In this document: positions 22,385 to 31,158 of the stretch, piece by piece
Layout: every line of letters starts with the position of its first letter
Position numbering within the stretch: position 1 is the first letter of the stretch
Assembly (NCBI GenBank): GCA_947483555.1
Contig: CANKMW010000008.1
Coordinates: forward strand, 1-40,000
Length of the DNA stretch: 40,000 nt
Reading direction: 5' to 3'
Source of the DNA: Myxococcales bacterium
GTDB lineage: Bacteria > Myxococcota_A > Polyangia > Haliangiales > Haliangiaceae
Made by a program: the position numbers and the translations under genes
Notes under the pieces: model-generated
What the model saw: the letters and a program-made list of their open reading frames with translations, nothing else
The model's database searches: none
What the model was told of the DNA's origin: nothing

Positions 22385-25159
22385 ATGGCGACCGGGCGCA
22401 AGCCAGCTTCCCCTCCGGCCGCGGCCGTGGCGACGATCGCGGCCACGAGTGAACGGCTGGCGCTGGCGGTCACGCCGGCCGGGCACCTCGTCCTGCACGC
22501 GTCCGATGACAGCGACGTCGTCGCCGCCGATGCTGCGGCGCGCCTGCGGGCCGCGTTCGGCGGCGGTGCCGGCGCCGGCCTGGTGCAGCTCGGCACGGCC
22601 GAGGTGGCGACCGCGTTGCCGCCGGCGATCGGCTTCTGGCGCGAGCTGGCGGTGCGCTACGTGGCGGCGGTGTGCGCGCGCGGCGACGACCACGCCGGCC
22701 ACGGCACCCGCGACGAGACCCCGCCGCCCGACGACGCCACGCTGGCGGCGCTGGCGCTGGCGGCGCCGCCGATGCTGGGCGGCGAGTACGTCACCGCCGA
22801 GCTACTGGCGGCGCAGTGGCGTGGGCTCGACGACGCGTTTCGCAACGCGGTGGCCGCCGCCGGCGGCGACGTGGCGGCGTTCCTGCGCGCGCGACACGCA
22901 GCGTGGCATCTGGTCGGCCGCGTGCACGTCAACCTGGCCGAGAACCGCGGCGACGACGAGGCGCCGTTCGCGTTCCTGGCCACGTACACCACGCGGCTGT
23001 CGAAGCAAGCCCGGGCGCAGCACGTGCCACTCGGACAGGCGCTGCGCGAGTACGCGGATGCCGGCGCCAAGGCGCAGCTGCGCGCCTTGCTGTCGCCGGT
23101 GCGACTGGCCGCCGAGGCCTGCCCGTGGCTGGCCGAGCTGGTCGACAGCGGAGAGATCTTCCATCCGCTGCGGTGGACCGCGGGTGAGGCGCTGCGACTG
23201 CTCGGCGATGCCGGCAAGCTCGAGCAGGCCGGCGTCGTCGTGCGCATGCCGGCGCAGTGGAGCGGCGGCCGACCGGCGCGGGTGCAGGCCGGCGCCACGG
23301 TCGGGGCCAAGGCGCCCGGCGGGCTGGGACGCGACGCGCTGCTCGACTTCCGGGCCGCCGCGACCCTCGATGGCGAACCGCTGTCCGACGCCGAGCTCAC
23401 CGAGCTGCTGGCCGGCAGCGACGGGCTGCGGCTCCTGCGCGGACGGTGGATCGAGGTCGATCGCGACCAGCTCCGCGACACCATCGATCGGCTGCGCGCG
23501 GTCGAGCGCCTGGCGCGCGGCGGCATCGGGTTCGGCGAGGCGATGCGCATGGTCGCCGGCACCGCGCTCGGCGGTGACCCGACGGCGGCGGCCACCGCCG
23601 GCGCGCGCGTCGTCGCCGGGCCATGGCTCGCCGAACGGCTGGCCGGGCTACGCCACCCCGAGGGCCTGGCCGCCGTCGATCCGGGCGACGGGTTACACGC
23701 CCAGCTGCGGCCGTACCAGGCGGTGGGCGTGCGGTGGCTCTATCTGCTGTCGGAGCTCGGCCTCGGGGCTTGCCTCGCCGACGACATGGGGCTCGGCAAG
23801 ACCATGCAGGTGATCTCGCTCCTGCTGGTGGCGCGGCGCGAGCGCCCCGCGGCGAGCCCGGCGCTGCTGGTCGCGCCGGCGTCGCTGCTCGGCAACTGGG
23901 CCGACGAGCTGGCGCGCTTCGCGCCCAGCCTGCGAGCGCTGATCGCGCACCCGTCGGCGATGGCGTCGGCGACCCTGGGCGCCGCCGAGGCGCCCGGGCT
24001 CGCCGGCGTCGACCTGGTGATCACCAGCTACGGCACGCTGGCGCGCGCGCCGTGGCTGACCACCACGACGTGGCGCCTGGCGATCGTCGACGAGGCGCAG
24101 GCGATCAAGAACCCGGCGGCGCGGCAGACCCGGGCCGTGAAGTCGCTCGCCGCCGGGGCCCGCATCGCGCTCACCGGCACGCCGGTCGAGAACCGGCTCG
24201 GCGATCTGTGGTCGATCTTCGACTTCCTCAACCCGGGGCTGCTCGGCACCGCCAAGGAGTTCACCCGCTACACCAAGACGCTCGAGGCCGGTGGCTACGG
24301 CCCGCTGCGCGAGCTGATCCGTCCCTACGTGCTGCGCCGGCTCAAGACCGATCGCACGGTCATCGCCGATCTCCCCGACAAGACCGAGGTGCTGGCCTAC
24401 TGCGCGCTGTCGCGCAAGCAGGCCGCGCTCTACCAGCAGGCGGTCGACGATCTGGCGGCCCGCCTGGCGGCCAGCGACGGCATCGCCCGCCGCGGCGCGG
24501 TGCTGGCGTCGCTCATGCGCCTGAAGCAGATCTGCAACCACCCGTCGCAGTGGCTCGGCGACGGCGCCTGGGACGAGGCCGACAGCGGCAAGCTGGCCCG
24601 GGTTCGCGAGCTGGCCGAGGTGATCGCCGCCAAGCAGGAGAAGCTGCTGGTGTTCACCCAGTTCCGCGACACCACCGCGCCGCTGGCGGCGTTCCTCGCC
24701 GGCGTGTTCGGGCGACCCGGGCTGGTCCTGCACGGCGACACCGCCGTGAAGGAGCGCGGCGCGCTGGTGAAGCGGTTCCAGGCCGACGAGGAGCTGCCGT
24801 TCTTCGTGCTGTCGCTCAAGGCCGGCGGCACCGGGCTCAACCTGACCGCGGCCTCGCACGTCCTGCACTTCGATCGGTGGTGGAACCCGGCGGTGGAAGA
24901 TCAGGCCACCGACCGCGCGTTCCGCATCGGGCAAAAGCGCAACGTGCTGGTCCACAAGCTGGTGTGTCGCGGCACCGTCGAGGAGAAGATCGACGCCCTC
25001 ATCGCCGGCAAGCGCGGGCTGTCGCGCCAGCTGCTCGAGGGCGGCGACGAGCTGAAGCTGACCGAGCTGTCGGACGCCGAGCTGATGAACCTGGTGGCGC
25101 TCGACCTCGGGCGCGCGATGATGGACGGCACGCCGGATCGAAAGGACCACGGACGATGA
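22385..25159 (+). CDS. SNF2-family DNA helicase/translocase
   Basis: This 924-aa protein is a bacterial SWI2/SNF2 ATPase. An Ala-rich N-terminal region of about 430 residues is typical of the bacterial SNF2-SWIM group. The motor has Walker A DDMGLGKTMQ (466-475), a DEAQ box in IVDEAQAIKN (near 569), GTPVENRLGDLWSIFDFL, and the C-terminal helicase lobe with HFDRWWNPAVEDQATDRAFR and IGQKRNVLVHKLV. It would move along double-stranded DNA using ATP. The ATG at 22385 follows an 81-bp divergent intergenic region. The stop overlaps the next gene by ATGA; the SNF2 plus SWIM pairing is common, which supports a shared DNA-related task. Confidence 0.93.
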   Translation: MATGRKPASPPAAAVATIAATSERLALAVTPAGHLVLHASDDSDVVAADAAARLRAAFGGGAGAGLVQLGTAEVATALPPAIGFWRELAVRYVAAVCARGDDHAGHGTRDETPPPDDATLAALALAAPPMLGGEYVTAELLAAQWRGLDDAFRNAVAAAGGDVAAFLRARHAAWHLVGRVHVNLAENRGDDEAPFAFLATYTTRLSKQARAQHVPLGQALREYADAGAKAQLRALLSPVRLAAEACPWLAELVDSGEIFHPLRWTAGEALRLLGDAGKLEQAGVVVRMPAQWSGGRPARVQAGATVGAKAPGGLGRDALLDFRAAATLDGEPLSDAELTELLAGSDGLRLLRGRWIEVDRDQLRDTIDRLRAVERLARGGIGFGEAMRMVAGTALGGDPTAAATAGARVVAGPWLAERLAGLRHPEGLAAVDPGDGLHAQLRPYQAVGVRWLYLLSELGLGACLADDMGLGKTMQVISLLLVARRERPAASPALLVAPASLLGNWADELARFAPSLRALIAHPSAMASATLGAAEAPGLAGVDLVITSYGTLARAPWLTTTTWRLAIVDEAQAIKNPAARQTRAVKSLAAGARIALTGTPVENRLGDLWSIFDFLNPGLLGTAKEFTRYTKTLEAGGYGPLRELIRPYVLRRLKTDRTVIADLPDKTEVLAYCALSRKQAALYQQAVDDLAARLAASDGIARRGAVLASLMRLKQICNHPSQWLGDGAWDEADSGKLARVRELAEVIAAKQEKLLVFTQFRDTTAPLAAFLAGVFGRPGLVLHGDTAVKERGALVKRFQADEELPFFVLSLKAGGTGLNLTAASHVLHFDRWWNPAVEDQATDRAFRIGQKRNVLVHKLVCRGTVEEKIDALIAGKRGLSRQLLEGGDELKLTELSDAELMNLVALDLGRAMMDGTPDRKDHGR

Positions 25160-26046
25160 GCTACGGATCGTATTTCGGCTGGGCACCGCGCAAGACCGTC
25201 GGCCAGCGCCGCGCCGAGTCGGAGAAGCTGATCAAGGCCGCGGCCAAGCGCGGCCGACCGCTGGCGCCGGTCGTGATCGACGGCAAGAAGATCGCGACCA
25301 CGTTCTGGGGCCAGGCGTGGTGCGACAACCTCGAGCGCTACCGCGACTTCGCCTACCGCCTCGACCGCGGCCGCAGCTACGTGCGCAGCGGCTCCGTGAT
25401 CGATCTCTCGATCAGCGCCGGCCGGGTGACCGCCAAGGTCAGCGGTTCGGAGCTGTACGACGTCGACGTCGCGATCGACGCCGTGCCCACCGAGGCGTGG
25501 CGGGCGATCCAGCGCGATTGTGCTGGCAGCATCGGATCGCTGGTCGATCTGCTGGCCGGCACGCTGTCGGAGGCGGTCATGGTCCGCCTGTGCGCCGAGC
25601 GTACCGGCCTGTTCCCGACCCCGACCGGCATCCGCTTCACGTGCAGTTGCCCGGACTACGCGATCATGTGCAAGCACGTGGCCGCGGCGATGTACGGCGT
25701 CGGCGCACGGCTCGACCGCTCGCCCGAGCTGCTGTTCACCTTGCGCAAGGTGTCGGCCGACGACCTGCTGGCCTCGGTGGCGCGCGATCTGCCGTCGTCG
25801 CGGAAGGCGCCGGCATCGGCGCGCGTGCTGTCCGACGACGCCGGGCTGGCGGCGCTGTTCGGGATCGAGATGGCGGCGGCACCGGCGGCCGGCAGGGAGC
25901 CGACGCCGCCAAAGGCAAAGGCGAAGGCGACCGCCAGGAAGCCGATGCCGCCAAGAGCGCCCGCGAAGCCCGAGAAACCAGACCGGAAGACCGCGAAGAA
26001 CACGAAAACGTCCGCCAAACAACCGCGCGCGAGGTCCCGCCGATAG
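25156..26046 (+). CDS. SWIM zinc-finger protein with basic tail
   Basis: This 296-aa protein carries a SWIM zinc finger, CxC...CxH, in FTCSCPDYAIMCKHVAAAMY (about 160-180). The N-terminal half (for example GQAWCDNLERYRDFAYRLDR) is the usual SWIM-protein scaffold. The last 50 or so residues are Lys/Pro/Ala-rich, similar to histone H1-like tails, and would bind nucleic acid. The ATG overlaps the SNF2 stop by ATGA, so the two are co-translated and probably act in one complex. The last 90 bp of the gene are repeated at 26974-27069. Confidence 0.9.
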   Translation: MSYGSYFGWAPRKTVGQRRAESEKLIKAAAKRGRPLAPVVIDGKKIATTFWGQAWCDNLERYRDFAYRLDRGRSYVRSGSVIDLSISAGRVTAKVSGSELYDVDVAIDAVPTEAWRAIQRDCAGSIGSLVDLLAGTLSEAVMVRLCAERTGLFPTPTGIRFTCSCPDYAIMCKHVAAAMYGVGARLDRSPELLFTLRKVSADDLLASVARDLPSSRKAPASARVLSDDAGLAALFGIEMAAAPAAGREPTPPKAKAKATARKPMPPRAPAKPEKPDRKTAKNTKTSAKQPRARSRR

Positions 26047-26050
26047 CAGC
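25960..26050 (+). repeat. Direct repeat DR2, copy 1 (end of SWIM gene)
   Basis: The final 90 bp of the SWIM gene, with its TAG stop and the following GCAGCG, recur at 26974-27069 in the same orientation. By eye identity is about 90%, with one 3-nt in-frame insertion in copy 2. It codes for the basic tail ending QPRARSRR. Confidence 0.85.
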
Positions 26051-26181
26051 GGGAGAACGCCTCGCCGCTCTTGCTCGAGACGCTACCGCACGCGTGAACC
26101 AGGCCTTGCGCAACCGCCACACCGGATCCACGATGGGGCCCATGCATTGACGCTGGCGCCGGTAGCCCCTGCTACCACTAT

Positions 26182-26514
26182 GTGATCGTCCGCCACGACG
26201 CCCCCGCCGGCGTCCAGGCTGCGATGATCATTCACGCCGCTGGCGAATCGGCGCAGCTCAGCAGCGCAGCTGCAGCCGCGCCGCCCACCCACGCCGTGGC
26301 CCTCGCCGCGTCGCCCGCCGAGCTGGCGGTGCTGGCGCGCGCGCTGGACGCCGCCGGCGTGGCCGCTGTTTTCGTCCGCGAACCGGACGAACCGTGGCGC
26401 GGCGCGCTGATGGCCATCGGGATTGCGCCGATGCCGCGCGCGCGCTTGCGCCACTTGCTCGCGCACCTGCCACTGGTGCGCGGAAAGGACGATCATGGAC
26501 CGACTTCAGGATGA
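26182..26514 (+). CDS. PTH2-like (peptidyl-tRNA hydrolase II family) protein
   Basis: This 110-aa protein starts with GTG and has the pattern of the PTH2 fold: VRHDAPAGVQAAMIIHAAGE, then THAVALAASPAELAVLARAL, then AAVFVREPDEPW and a GIAPMPR end. PTH2 enzymes release stalled peptidyl-tRNA; short members with this sequence style are often of unverified activity. The gene overlaps the next by 20 nt and is followed within about 350 bp by a tRNA-like gene, an interesting neighbour for a peptidyl-tRNA hydrolase. It lies between the DR2 repeats. Confidence 0.65.
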   Translation: MIVRHDAPAGVQAAMIIHAAGESAQLSSAAAAAPPTHAVALAASPAELAVLARALDAAGVAAVFVREPDEPWRGALMAIGIAPMPRARLRHLLAHLPLVRGKDDHGPTSG

Positions 26515-26845
26515 CCCAGCAAACTCGCTCGCCCTCTCGCTCGCCCTGCTGCACCGCTGCAACTCGCTCATCATCCGGCTGCGCCGCGCCTTGCACCACG
26601 ACCACGGCGACCAGGCGCGCTGGCTGACGTGGCGGATCACGGCGCGCGAGGCGCAAGCGCTGCGGGCACGGTTGCGCTCCGCCGCCGACTGCCTGCACGT
26701 CGAGCGCGCCACCGCGCGAGGTCGCGTTCACAGCGCTCGATTCACATCGCTCGACGAGCAGCGCGCCTGGCTCGAGCGCCATGCTGGCCGGCGACGCCTG
26801 GTGCCGGATGGTGGTGACGAGGATCGGCTATCGTCGTTGCCGTGA
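26495..26845 (+). CDS. Unknown 116-aa protein between PTH2-like and tRNA-like genes
   Basis: The ATG at 26495 gives a 116-aa, Arg/Leu-rich, mostly helical protein (LALSLALLHRCNSLIIRLRR; TAREAQALRARLRSAADCLH). No family is recognised. The start overlaps the PTH2-like gene by 20 nt, implying coupled translation, and the stop is 21 bp before the tRNA-like gene. Helix-rich basic character could suit RNA binding, but that is speculation. Confidence 0.5.
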   Translation: MDRLQDDPANSLALSLALLHRCNSLIIRLRRALHHDHGDQARWLTWRITAREAQALRARLRSAADCLHVERATARGRVHSARFTSLDEQRAWLERHAGRRRLVPDGGDEDRLSSLP

Positions 26846-26866
26846 CCGTCGGGCCGACGTGCCCCG

Positions 26867-26940
26867 GCGCAGGTAGCTCAAGCGGAAGAGCGCCGAGAGT
26901 AATGACCTCGGAGGAACGGGTTCGAGTCCTGTCCTGCGCA
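26867..26940 (+). tRNA. tRNA-like gene with abnormal anticodon arm
   Basis: The 7-bp acceptor stem (GCGCAGG/CCTGCGC) is perfect. A TA linker, D arm GCTC...GAGC, and a T arm with the TTCGAGT loop follow the tRNA plan; internal promoter-like boxes match consensus. The anticodon arm is odd. Folded with a full CCGAG/CTCGG stem, the loop has 9 nt. Forced to a 7-nt loop with U33, it gives anticodon AAT (Ile) but needs an A-C mismatch and an extra base after the D stem. The discriminator is A and no CCA is encoded. Amino-acid identity is therefore not assigned; it could be a pseudo-tRNA. Confidence 0.7.
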
Positions 26941-26973
26941 CCGACCTCGGATCAGCGGATGACCGGGATGCCG

Positions 26974-27069
26974 CCCGCGAAGCCCGTGAAACCAGACGGG
27001 AAGACCGCGACGAACACGAAGACGTCCGCGGCCAAGCAACCGCGCGCGAGGTCCCGCCGATAGCAGCGA
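26974..27069 (+). repeat. Direct repeat DR2, copy 2
   Basis: This copy of the SWIM gene tail is no longer attached to a SWIM domain. It keeps the frame (KPDGKTATNTKTSAAKQPRA) and the same TAG stop and ends just before the Uma2-type gene. It begins about 30 bp after the tRNA-like gene. Confidence 0.85.
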
Positions 27070-27094
27070 CATGATGCGACCAAGCCGGATGCGG

Positions 27095-27100
27095 TACCCT
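27095..27100 (+). promoter_or_regulatory. Candidate -10 box for leaderless Uma2-type gene
   Basis: TACCCT lies 6 nt before the GTG at 27107. This spacing is typical of leaderless transcripts. It supports the GTG over the ATG at 27071. Confidence 0.35.
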
Positions 27101-27106
27101 GGCCTC

Positions 27107-27679
27107 GTGATCCAGCCGGCGCGCCAGCGCTTCACCTTCGACGAGTACTTGCTCGTCGAGGAACGCAGCGAGATCCGACACGAGTTCCTGGACGGTCAGG
27201 TCTGGGCGATGGCCGGTGGATCGCCAGACCACGCGGCGATCGCCGGCAACGTGACCACGCTCCTGAACATGCAGCTTCGCGAGCGCCGGTGCCGGGTCTT
27301 CTCGTCCGACCTGCGGGTCCGCGTGCTGGCCACCGGGCTCGGGACCTATCCCGACGTCACCGTGGTCTGCGGCGGGCTGGAGCACGACCCCGACGATCGC
27401 GCCGGCCACACCATCGTCAATCCGCGCGTGGTGATCGAGGTGCTGAGCCCGTCGACCGAGGACTACGACCGCAACGAGAAGCTCTCCCACTACCAGCGCA
27501 TTCCAAGCGTGGACGAGATCGTGCTCGTGGCGCATGATCGGCGCGAGCTTGAGATCGTGCGGCGCCTACCTGATGGAGGGTGGGCTCGAGAGCTGGTCTC
27601 CGACGGCGCGATCGCGCGACTGACGTCGCTCGACTGCGAGCTGCCAGTTGCCGAGGTGTACCGCGATCCGTTGGCCTGA
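27107..27679 (+). CDS. Uma2-family (DUF820) putative endonuclease
   Basis: This 190-aa protein belongs to the Uma2/DUF820 family with a PD-(D/E)XK nuclease fold. Diagnostic parts are RFTFDEYLLVEERSEIRHEF with LDGQVWAMAGGS, LRVRV...YPDVTVVCG (metal-binding Asp) and PRVVIEVLSPSTEDYDRNEK (Glu and nearby basic residue), then KLSHYQRIPSVDEIVLV. Members are abundant in cyanobacteria and high-GC genomes, often in many copies, with unproven roles. The GTG at 27107 is preferred; an in-frame ATG at 27071 would add 12 residues. It follows the second DR2 copy. Confidence 0.85.
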   Translation: MIQPARQRFTFDEYLLVEERSEIRHEFLDGQVWAMAGGSPDHAAIAGNVTTLLNMQLRERRCRVFSSDLRVRVLATGLGTYPDVTVVCGGLEHDPDDRAGHTIVNPRVVIEVLSPSTEDYDRNEKLSHYQRIPSVDEIVLVAHDRRELEIVRRLPDGGWARELVSDGAIARLTSLDCELPVAEVYRDPLA

Positions 27680-27728
27680 GAGCCTGAGAGCGTGAGGCGA
27701 CATCCCTGGCCTGGCCCTGGGTGACCGG

Positions 27729-29171
27729 TCAGCGGATGTCGGGGATGCCGTCGCCGTCGCGATCGATGGGCTCGTCGGTGGTGGCGGCGGTGCCGGCGTC
27801 GATGCCGGGCTCGCGAACCGGCGCGCCGTCCGGGTCCTTCCCGCGATCACGGGCATCACGGCTGCGATCGCGGCCCGCAGCCGTCGCCGAGACCGTCCCT
27901 GCATCCGAGACCGTGACCGACACCGTGGTCGCGTCCGACACCGTGGCCGCATCCGAAACCGTGGCCGCGTCCGAAGCCGAAGCCGCAGCCGAAGCCGCAA
28001 CCGAAGCCGCAGCCGAAACCGGGGCCGAAACCGGTACCGCAGCCGAAACCGGGACCGCAACCGGGGCCGCATCCGTGAGCGTGGCTGGCGCTGCCACCCG
28101 ACCGCCGCCACCGGATCCGCCCACCATCACCAGCACCGCCACCGCCGTCATCACCACCGCCGCCACCGCGACACCGCCGAGCACCAGACGCCGCCGCCGG
28201 GTCTCCGCCTCGGCGCCGAACAGCGACGTCCACCGCGGCTGGGTCACCGCGCCCATGACCCGAGCCAGTGGATCGGTGCGCGGCGTCCCGGCGGCCGCGA
28301 TCACCCGCGCGGCATGGGTCGCGATCGACTTCGCGCCCGGCGAACCGAACCCGGCCAGGGCCTGGGCCAGCTCGCCGACCGAACGGTAGCGGCGCGCCGG
28401 ATCCTTCTCGAGGCACCGCAGCAGCACCTCGGCGAAGCCGCGCGGCAACGACAGCGGCAGCGGCGCCGGCGGATCGAGGGTCACCTTGGCGGCGATCTCG
28501 GCGATGCTGTCGGCGTCGAACGGGCGCCGCGCCGTGACCAGCTCGAACAGCACCACGCCCAGCGACCACACGTCGGCGCGACCGTCGACGTCGCGGGCGG
28601 CCTTGAGCTGCTCGGGCGCCATGTACGATGGCGAGCCCATGATCGCGGCCGAGTCGGTCAAGCGCGCGTCCATGCGGCCGTGGGCCTTGGCGATCCCGAA
28701 GTCCATCACCTTGACGAGCGGCGTGCCCTCGGGCCGCCGGGTCAGGAACAGGTTCGATGGCTTGAGATCGCGATGCACGATGCCGGCGACGTGGGCCTCG
28801 GCCAGCGCCAGGCAGGCCTGCAACACGTAATCGACCGCCAAGCCCACCTTCAGCGGCCCGCCCTGCCGGATCACCGACGCGAGATCGTGGCCCTCGAGGT
28901 GCTCCATCACGATGTACGGCGCACCATCCTCGGTGCCGACGTCGACCACGCGGCACACGTGCTCGCTCTTGAGGCGCACCACCGCGCGCGCCTCGCGCAG
29001 GAAGCGCTCGATCTGCTCGGCGTCGGGCGTCGACTCGCGGCGCAGGAACTTGAGCGCCACCCGCTGGCCGAGCTGCAGGTGGGTGGCCGCGAACACGACG
29101 CCCATGCCGCCCTCGCCGAGCACACGCTCGATCCAGTACTTCTGGCCGATCACCGTCCCGGGCGCGTACAT
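27729..29171 (-). CDS. Hanks-type Ser/Thr protein kinase with calcium-loop-like tail
   Basis: This 480-aa membrane kinase has the full catalytic set: the glycine loop GEGGMGVV (19-26), the VALKFL lysine (41), HRDLKPSN (133-140), DFG (157-159) and APE (185-187), so it should be active. A single transmembrane helix spans about 329-350. The outer part is a low-complexity Ala/Val/Ser/Asp/Thr region (about 360-430), coded by short imperfect tandem repeats, and the protein ends in DRDGDGIPD (470-478). That motif resembles the calcium-binding loops of thrombospondin type 3 repeats. It could sense calcium or the envelope and signal inward. Kinases of this kind are numerous in myxobacteria. Confidence 0.93.
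   Translation of the reverse strand: MYAPGTVIGQKYWIERVLGEGGMGVVFAATHLQLGQRVALKFLRRESTPDAEQIERFLREARAVVRLKSEHVCRVVDVGTEDGAPYIVMEHLEGHDLASVIRQGGPLKVGLAVDYVLQACLALAEAHVAGIVHRDLKPSNLFLTRRPEGTPLVKVMDFGIAKAHGRMDARLTDSAAIMGSPSYMAPEQLKAARDVDGRADVWSLGVVLFELVTARRPFDADSIAEIAAKVTLDPPAPLPLSLPRGFAEVLLRCLEKDPARRYRSVGELAQALAGFGSPGAKSIATHAARVIAAAGTPRTDPLARVMGAVTQPRWTSLFGAEAETRRRRLVLGGVAVAAVVMTAVAVLVMVGGSGGGGRVAAPATLTDAAPVAVPVSAAVPVSAPVSAAASVAASAAASASDAATVSDAATVSDATTVSVTVSDAGTVSATAAGRDRSRDARDRGKDPDGAPVREPGIDAGTAATTDEPIDRDGDGIPDIR
27890..28080. repeat. Low-complexity short tandem repeats in the kinase gene
   Basis: Imperfect repeats of short units such as GCCGAAACCG and GTGGCCGCGTCC code for the Ala/Val/Ser/Asp/Thr-rich extracytoplasmic stretch of the kinase. 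The same DNA gives spurious Arg-Leu-rich frames on other reading frames. Confidence 0.7.
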
Positions 29172-29293
29172 GACCCGCTACGCCGGCACGCGCAGCAGCG
29201 CGTCCCAGAGCTCGTCGAAGCTCCTGGCCTCGACGCGTTGGCCGACCACCCGCACCATCACGTCACTGTACGTGAATTCGGGCGATCCGGGAG

Positions 29294-30040
29294 CTACATC
29301 GCGGCCCGACGGTGCTGGCCGTGATAGGCGAGCGACGCCCACTCGATCTTCAGCTCGGACACGAAGCCGAGCGCGACCGCGGCGGAGCCGAGCCGCACGC
29401 CGGTCGACTTCTTGTACGCCAGCGCGGCGCGATGCTGCACCGGCGTGAGGATGCCGGTCTCGACCAGGTAGTTGCCGAAACCGGCGGCGACCGGCAACTG
29501 GCTCAGGGTCGAGCGCTGCATCTCCGCCGGCGGCCGCGTGCCGTCAGCCCGCGCCCGCGACGCTGGGCGCGGCGCGACCGCGCGCGCCGGCAAGCCGCGC
29601 TGCGCCGCCGCGTGAGGGGAAAGATGGCCAACCGCGGCAGCGGCCGCCGGGAGTTTGTCCGCTGCCGCAGTTGACCGAACCATCGCATGGACGACCTCGA
29701 GCCATTCGCGGGCCTCGGCATCGTCGGGATCGAGGCGCAGCGCCTCGCGCAGGAAGATCTTCGCCGACTCGATCTCGTCGCGTCGCGCCGCGAGCTCGCC
29801 GAGCACGCGATAGGCGGCACCGAAGCGGGACTCGAGGCGCAGGCATTCGCTGATCTCGGTCTGGGCCTCGGCATCGCGGCGCAGCGCCATGAGCGACCGG
29901 GCCCGCAGCAGCCGCAGGTGCAGGTTGCCGGGCTGGTCCAGCAACGCGTCCTGGCACGCAGCCACGACGCTCGGGTACTGCCGGGCGGCGAACAGCTCGA
30001 GTGCCGCGCGCATGACGCTGGCGCTTTCCACACGGCTCAC
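29294..30040 (-). CDS. TPR protein with MshEN/GspE-N-like C-terminus
   Basis: From a GTG at 30040 this is a 248-aa cytoplasmic protein. Residues about 10-115 form tetratricopeptide repeats (for example LRLLRARSLMALRRDAEAQT; AKIFLREALRLDPDDAEARE). A Pro/Arg-rich linker follows. The C-terminal 60 residues (GNYLVETGILTPVQHRAALA, RLGSAAVALGFVSE) resemble the N-terminal domain of type II secretion/pilus ATPases (MshEN), which in some proteins binds cyclic di-GMP. The start is uncertain: the open frame reaches 30160, but the upstream part is unlike protein and overlaps the divergent promoter region. Function is not known. Confidence 0.7.
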   Translation of the reverse strand: MSRVESASVMRAALELFAARQYPSVVAACQDALLDQPGNLHLRLLRARSLMALRRDAEAQTEISECLRLESRFGAAYRVLGELAARRDEIESAKIFLREALRLDPDDAEAREWLEVVHAMVRSTAAADKLPAAAAAVGHLSPHAAAQRGLPARAVAPRPASRARADGTRPPAEMQRSTLSQLPVAAGFGNYLVETGILTPVQHRAALAYKKSTGVRLGSAAVALGFVSELKIEWASLAYHGQHRRAAM

Positions 30041-30180
30041 CGAAGCAAACCCCTTGCCAGCCACGATCAGCCGCAAGTAGGCGACAGCACAAGGGCCGCC
30101 GGTCACCGAGGCGGGGTCTCGGGTCCTCGCTCGGGGACGGCGGTCTCCCACTGGAACCACCGCCTGGCGCCGCGCATACT

Positions 30181-31158
30181 GTGACCGTGTCGCGCGCCGG
30201 GCTCGTGATCGCGCTGGTCGCGCTGGCCACCCCGGCCAGCGGTGCGCCGGCGCGCGATCCCGACGCCCGCGATCACGGCGAGTTCTGGGCCGAGGTGGTC
30301 TCGCCCCATCGGGACCAGGTCAGCGCGATCAAGGCCCAGCTGCGCGAGGCCCTCGCGATCATCACGACCGACTGGAACCCCGAGCACCGCGAGCGCGTGA
30401 TCCAGGACGCCACCCGGATGGCCCGCCACGCCCGCTCGCTCGACCCGGGCGACCTCGACGTTCTCTACTACCTGGGCGCGCTCGCCGACGATGGTGGCCG
30501 CGTGCTCGAAGCCACGCGCCTGCTCACCGAGCTCGTGCAACGCGCACCGCGCGGCTCGACCCGGAACGAGGCGCTGCTCCGGCTCGGCAAGATCGCCTTG
30601 CGTCAGGGCCGACCCGCCGCGGCGATCGCGCCGCTGCGCCAGGCGCTCGGCGAGCGTGGCGGCCGACGCAGCTCGTCGATCGCCGCCGTCCACCTGGCCC
30701 ACGCGCTCGATGGTGCCGGCCGCACCGCCGATGGGATCGACGTGCTGCGGGCGCGCGTCGAGGCGGCGACCGGAAACTGGGACGTCGAGGACGCGCTGGA
30801 GTGGCTGGCGCTGGCGGTGATCTACGATCGCGACGAGCAGATCTCGCTGGCCGTCGAGCTGGTGGTGCGCGCGCAGAATTCGCTGACCACCTCCTACGCC
30901 GAGCGCCTCGAGGCCGGGCTGATGCTCGCGCCGCCGGTGCCAGCGTCGGAGATCCACTACTACCGCGGGTTCCTCTACGAGACCGCCGGGTTCGTTCACG
31001 AGGCGCGGGCCGAGTGGCAGGCCTACCTGCGCCTGCCCTCGGCGCGCGAACCGCGGCGAGCCCGCGCCCATCTCGACGGGCTCGATCGACTGCTCGCCGA
31101 GCGCCGGCCGGGCGCGGCGACGCACCGGAAACCGAGCCAGCCATGGAGCCAGCCATGA
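30181..31158 (+). CDS. Exported TPR protein, first of three
   Basis: This 325-aa protein has a signal peptide (LVIALVALATPASG region, about 1-22) and several TPR units (LDVLYYLGALADDGGRVLEA; ALLRLGKIALRQGRPAAAIA). Its mature N-terminus has EFWAEVV, echoed in the third gene of the operon as EFWDEVV, so the two may be paralogues. A CATACT -10-like box at 30175-30180 could serve a GTG at 30187; GTG 30181 is equally possible. It overlaps the second gene by ATGA. The three likely act together in the envelope as protein-binding scaffolds. Confidence 0.75.
   Translation: MTVSRAGLVIALVALATPASGAPARDPDARDHGEFWAEVVSPHRDQVSAIKAQLREALAIITTDWNPEHRERVIQDATRMARHARSLDPGDLDVLYYLGALADDGGRVLEATRLLTELVQRAPRGSTRNEALLRLGKIALRQGRPAAAIAPLRQALGERGGRRSSSIAAVHLAHALDGAGRTADGIDVLRARVEAATGNWDVEDALEWLALAVIYDRDEQISLAVELVVRAQNSLTTSYAERLEAGLMLAPPVPASEIHYYRGFLYETAGFVHEARAEWQAYLRLPSAREPRRARAHLDGLDRLLAERRPGAATHRKPSQPWSQP

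Noticed and set aside
23623..26046. 807-aa frame covering much of the SNF2 gene and the SWIM gene
   Set aside because: Its first 500 residues are an out-of-frame reading of the SNF2 gene; only the part from 25156 is real and is annotated as the SWIM protein.
27566..28111. Arg-Leu-Phe repeat protein on the minus strand
   Set aside because: It results from reading the kinase gene's tandem repeats in another frame.
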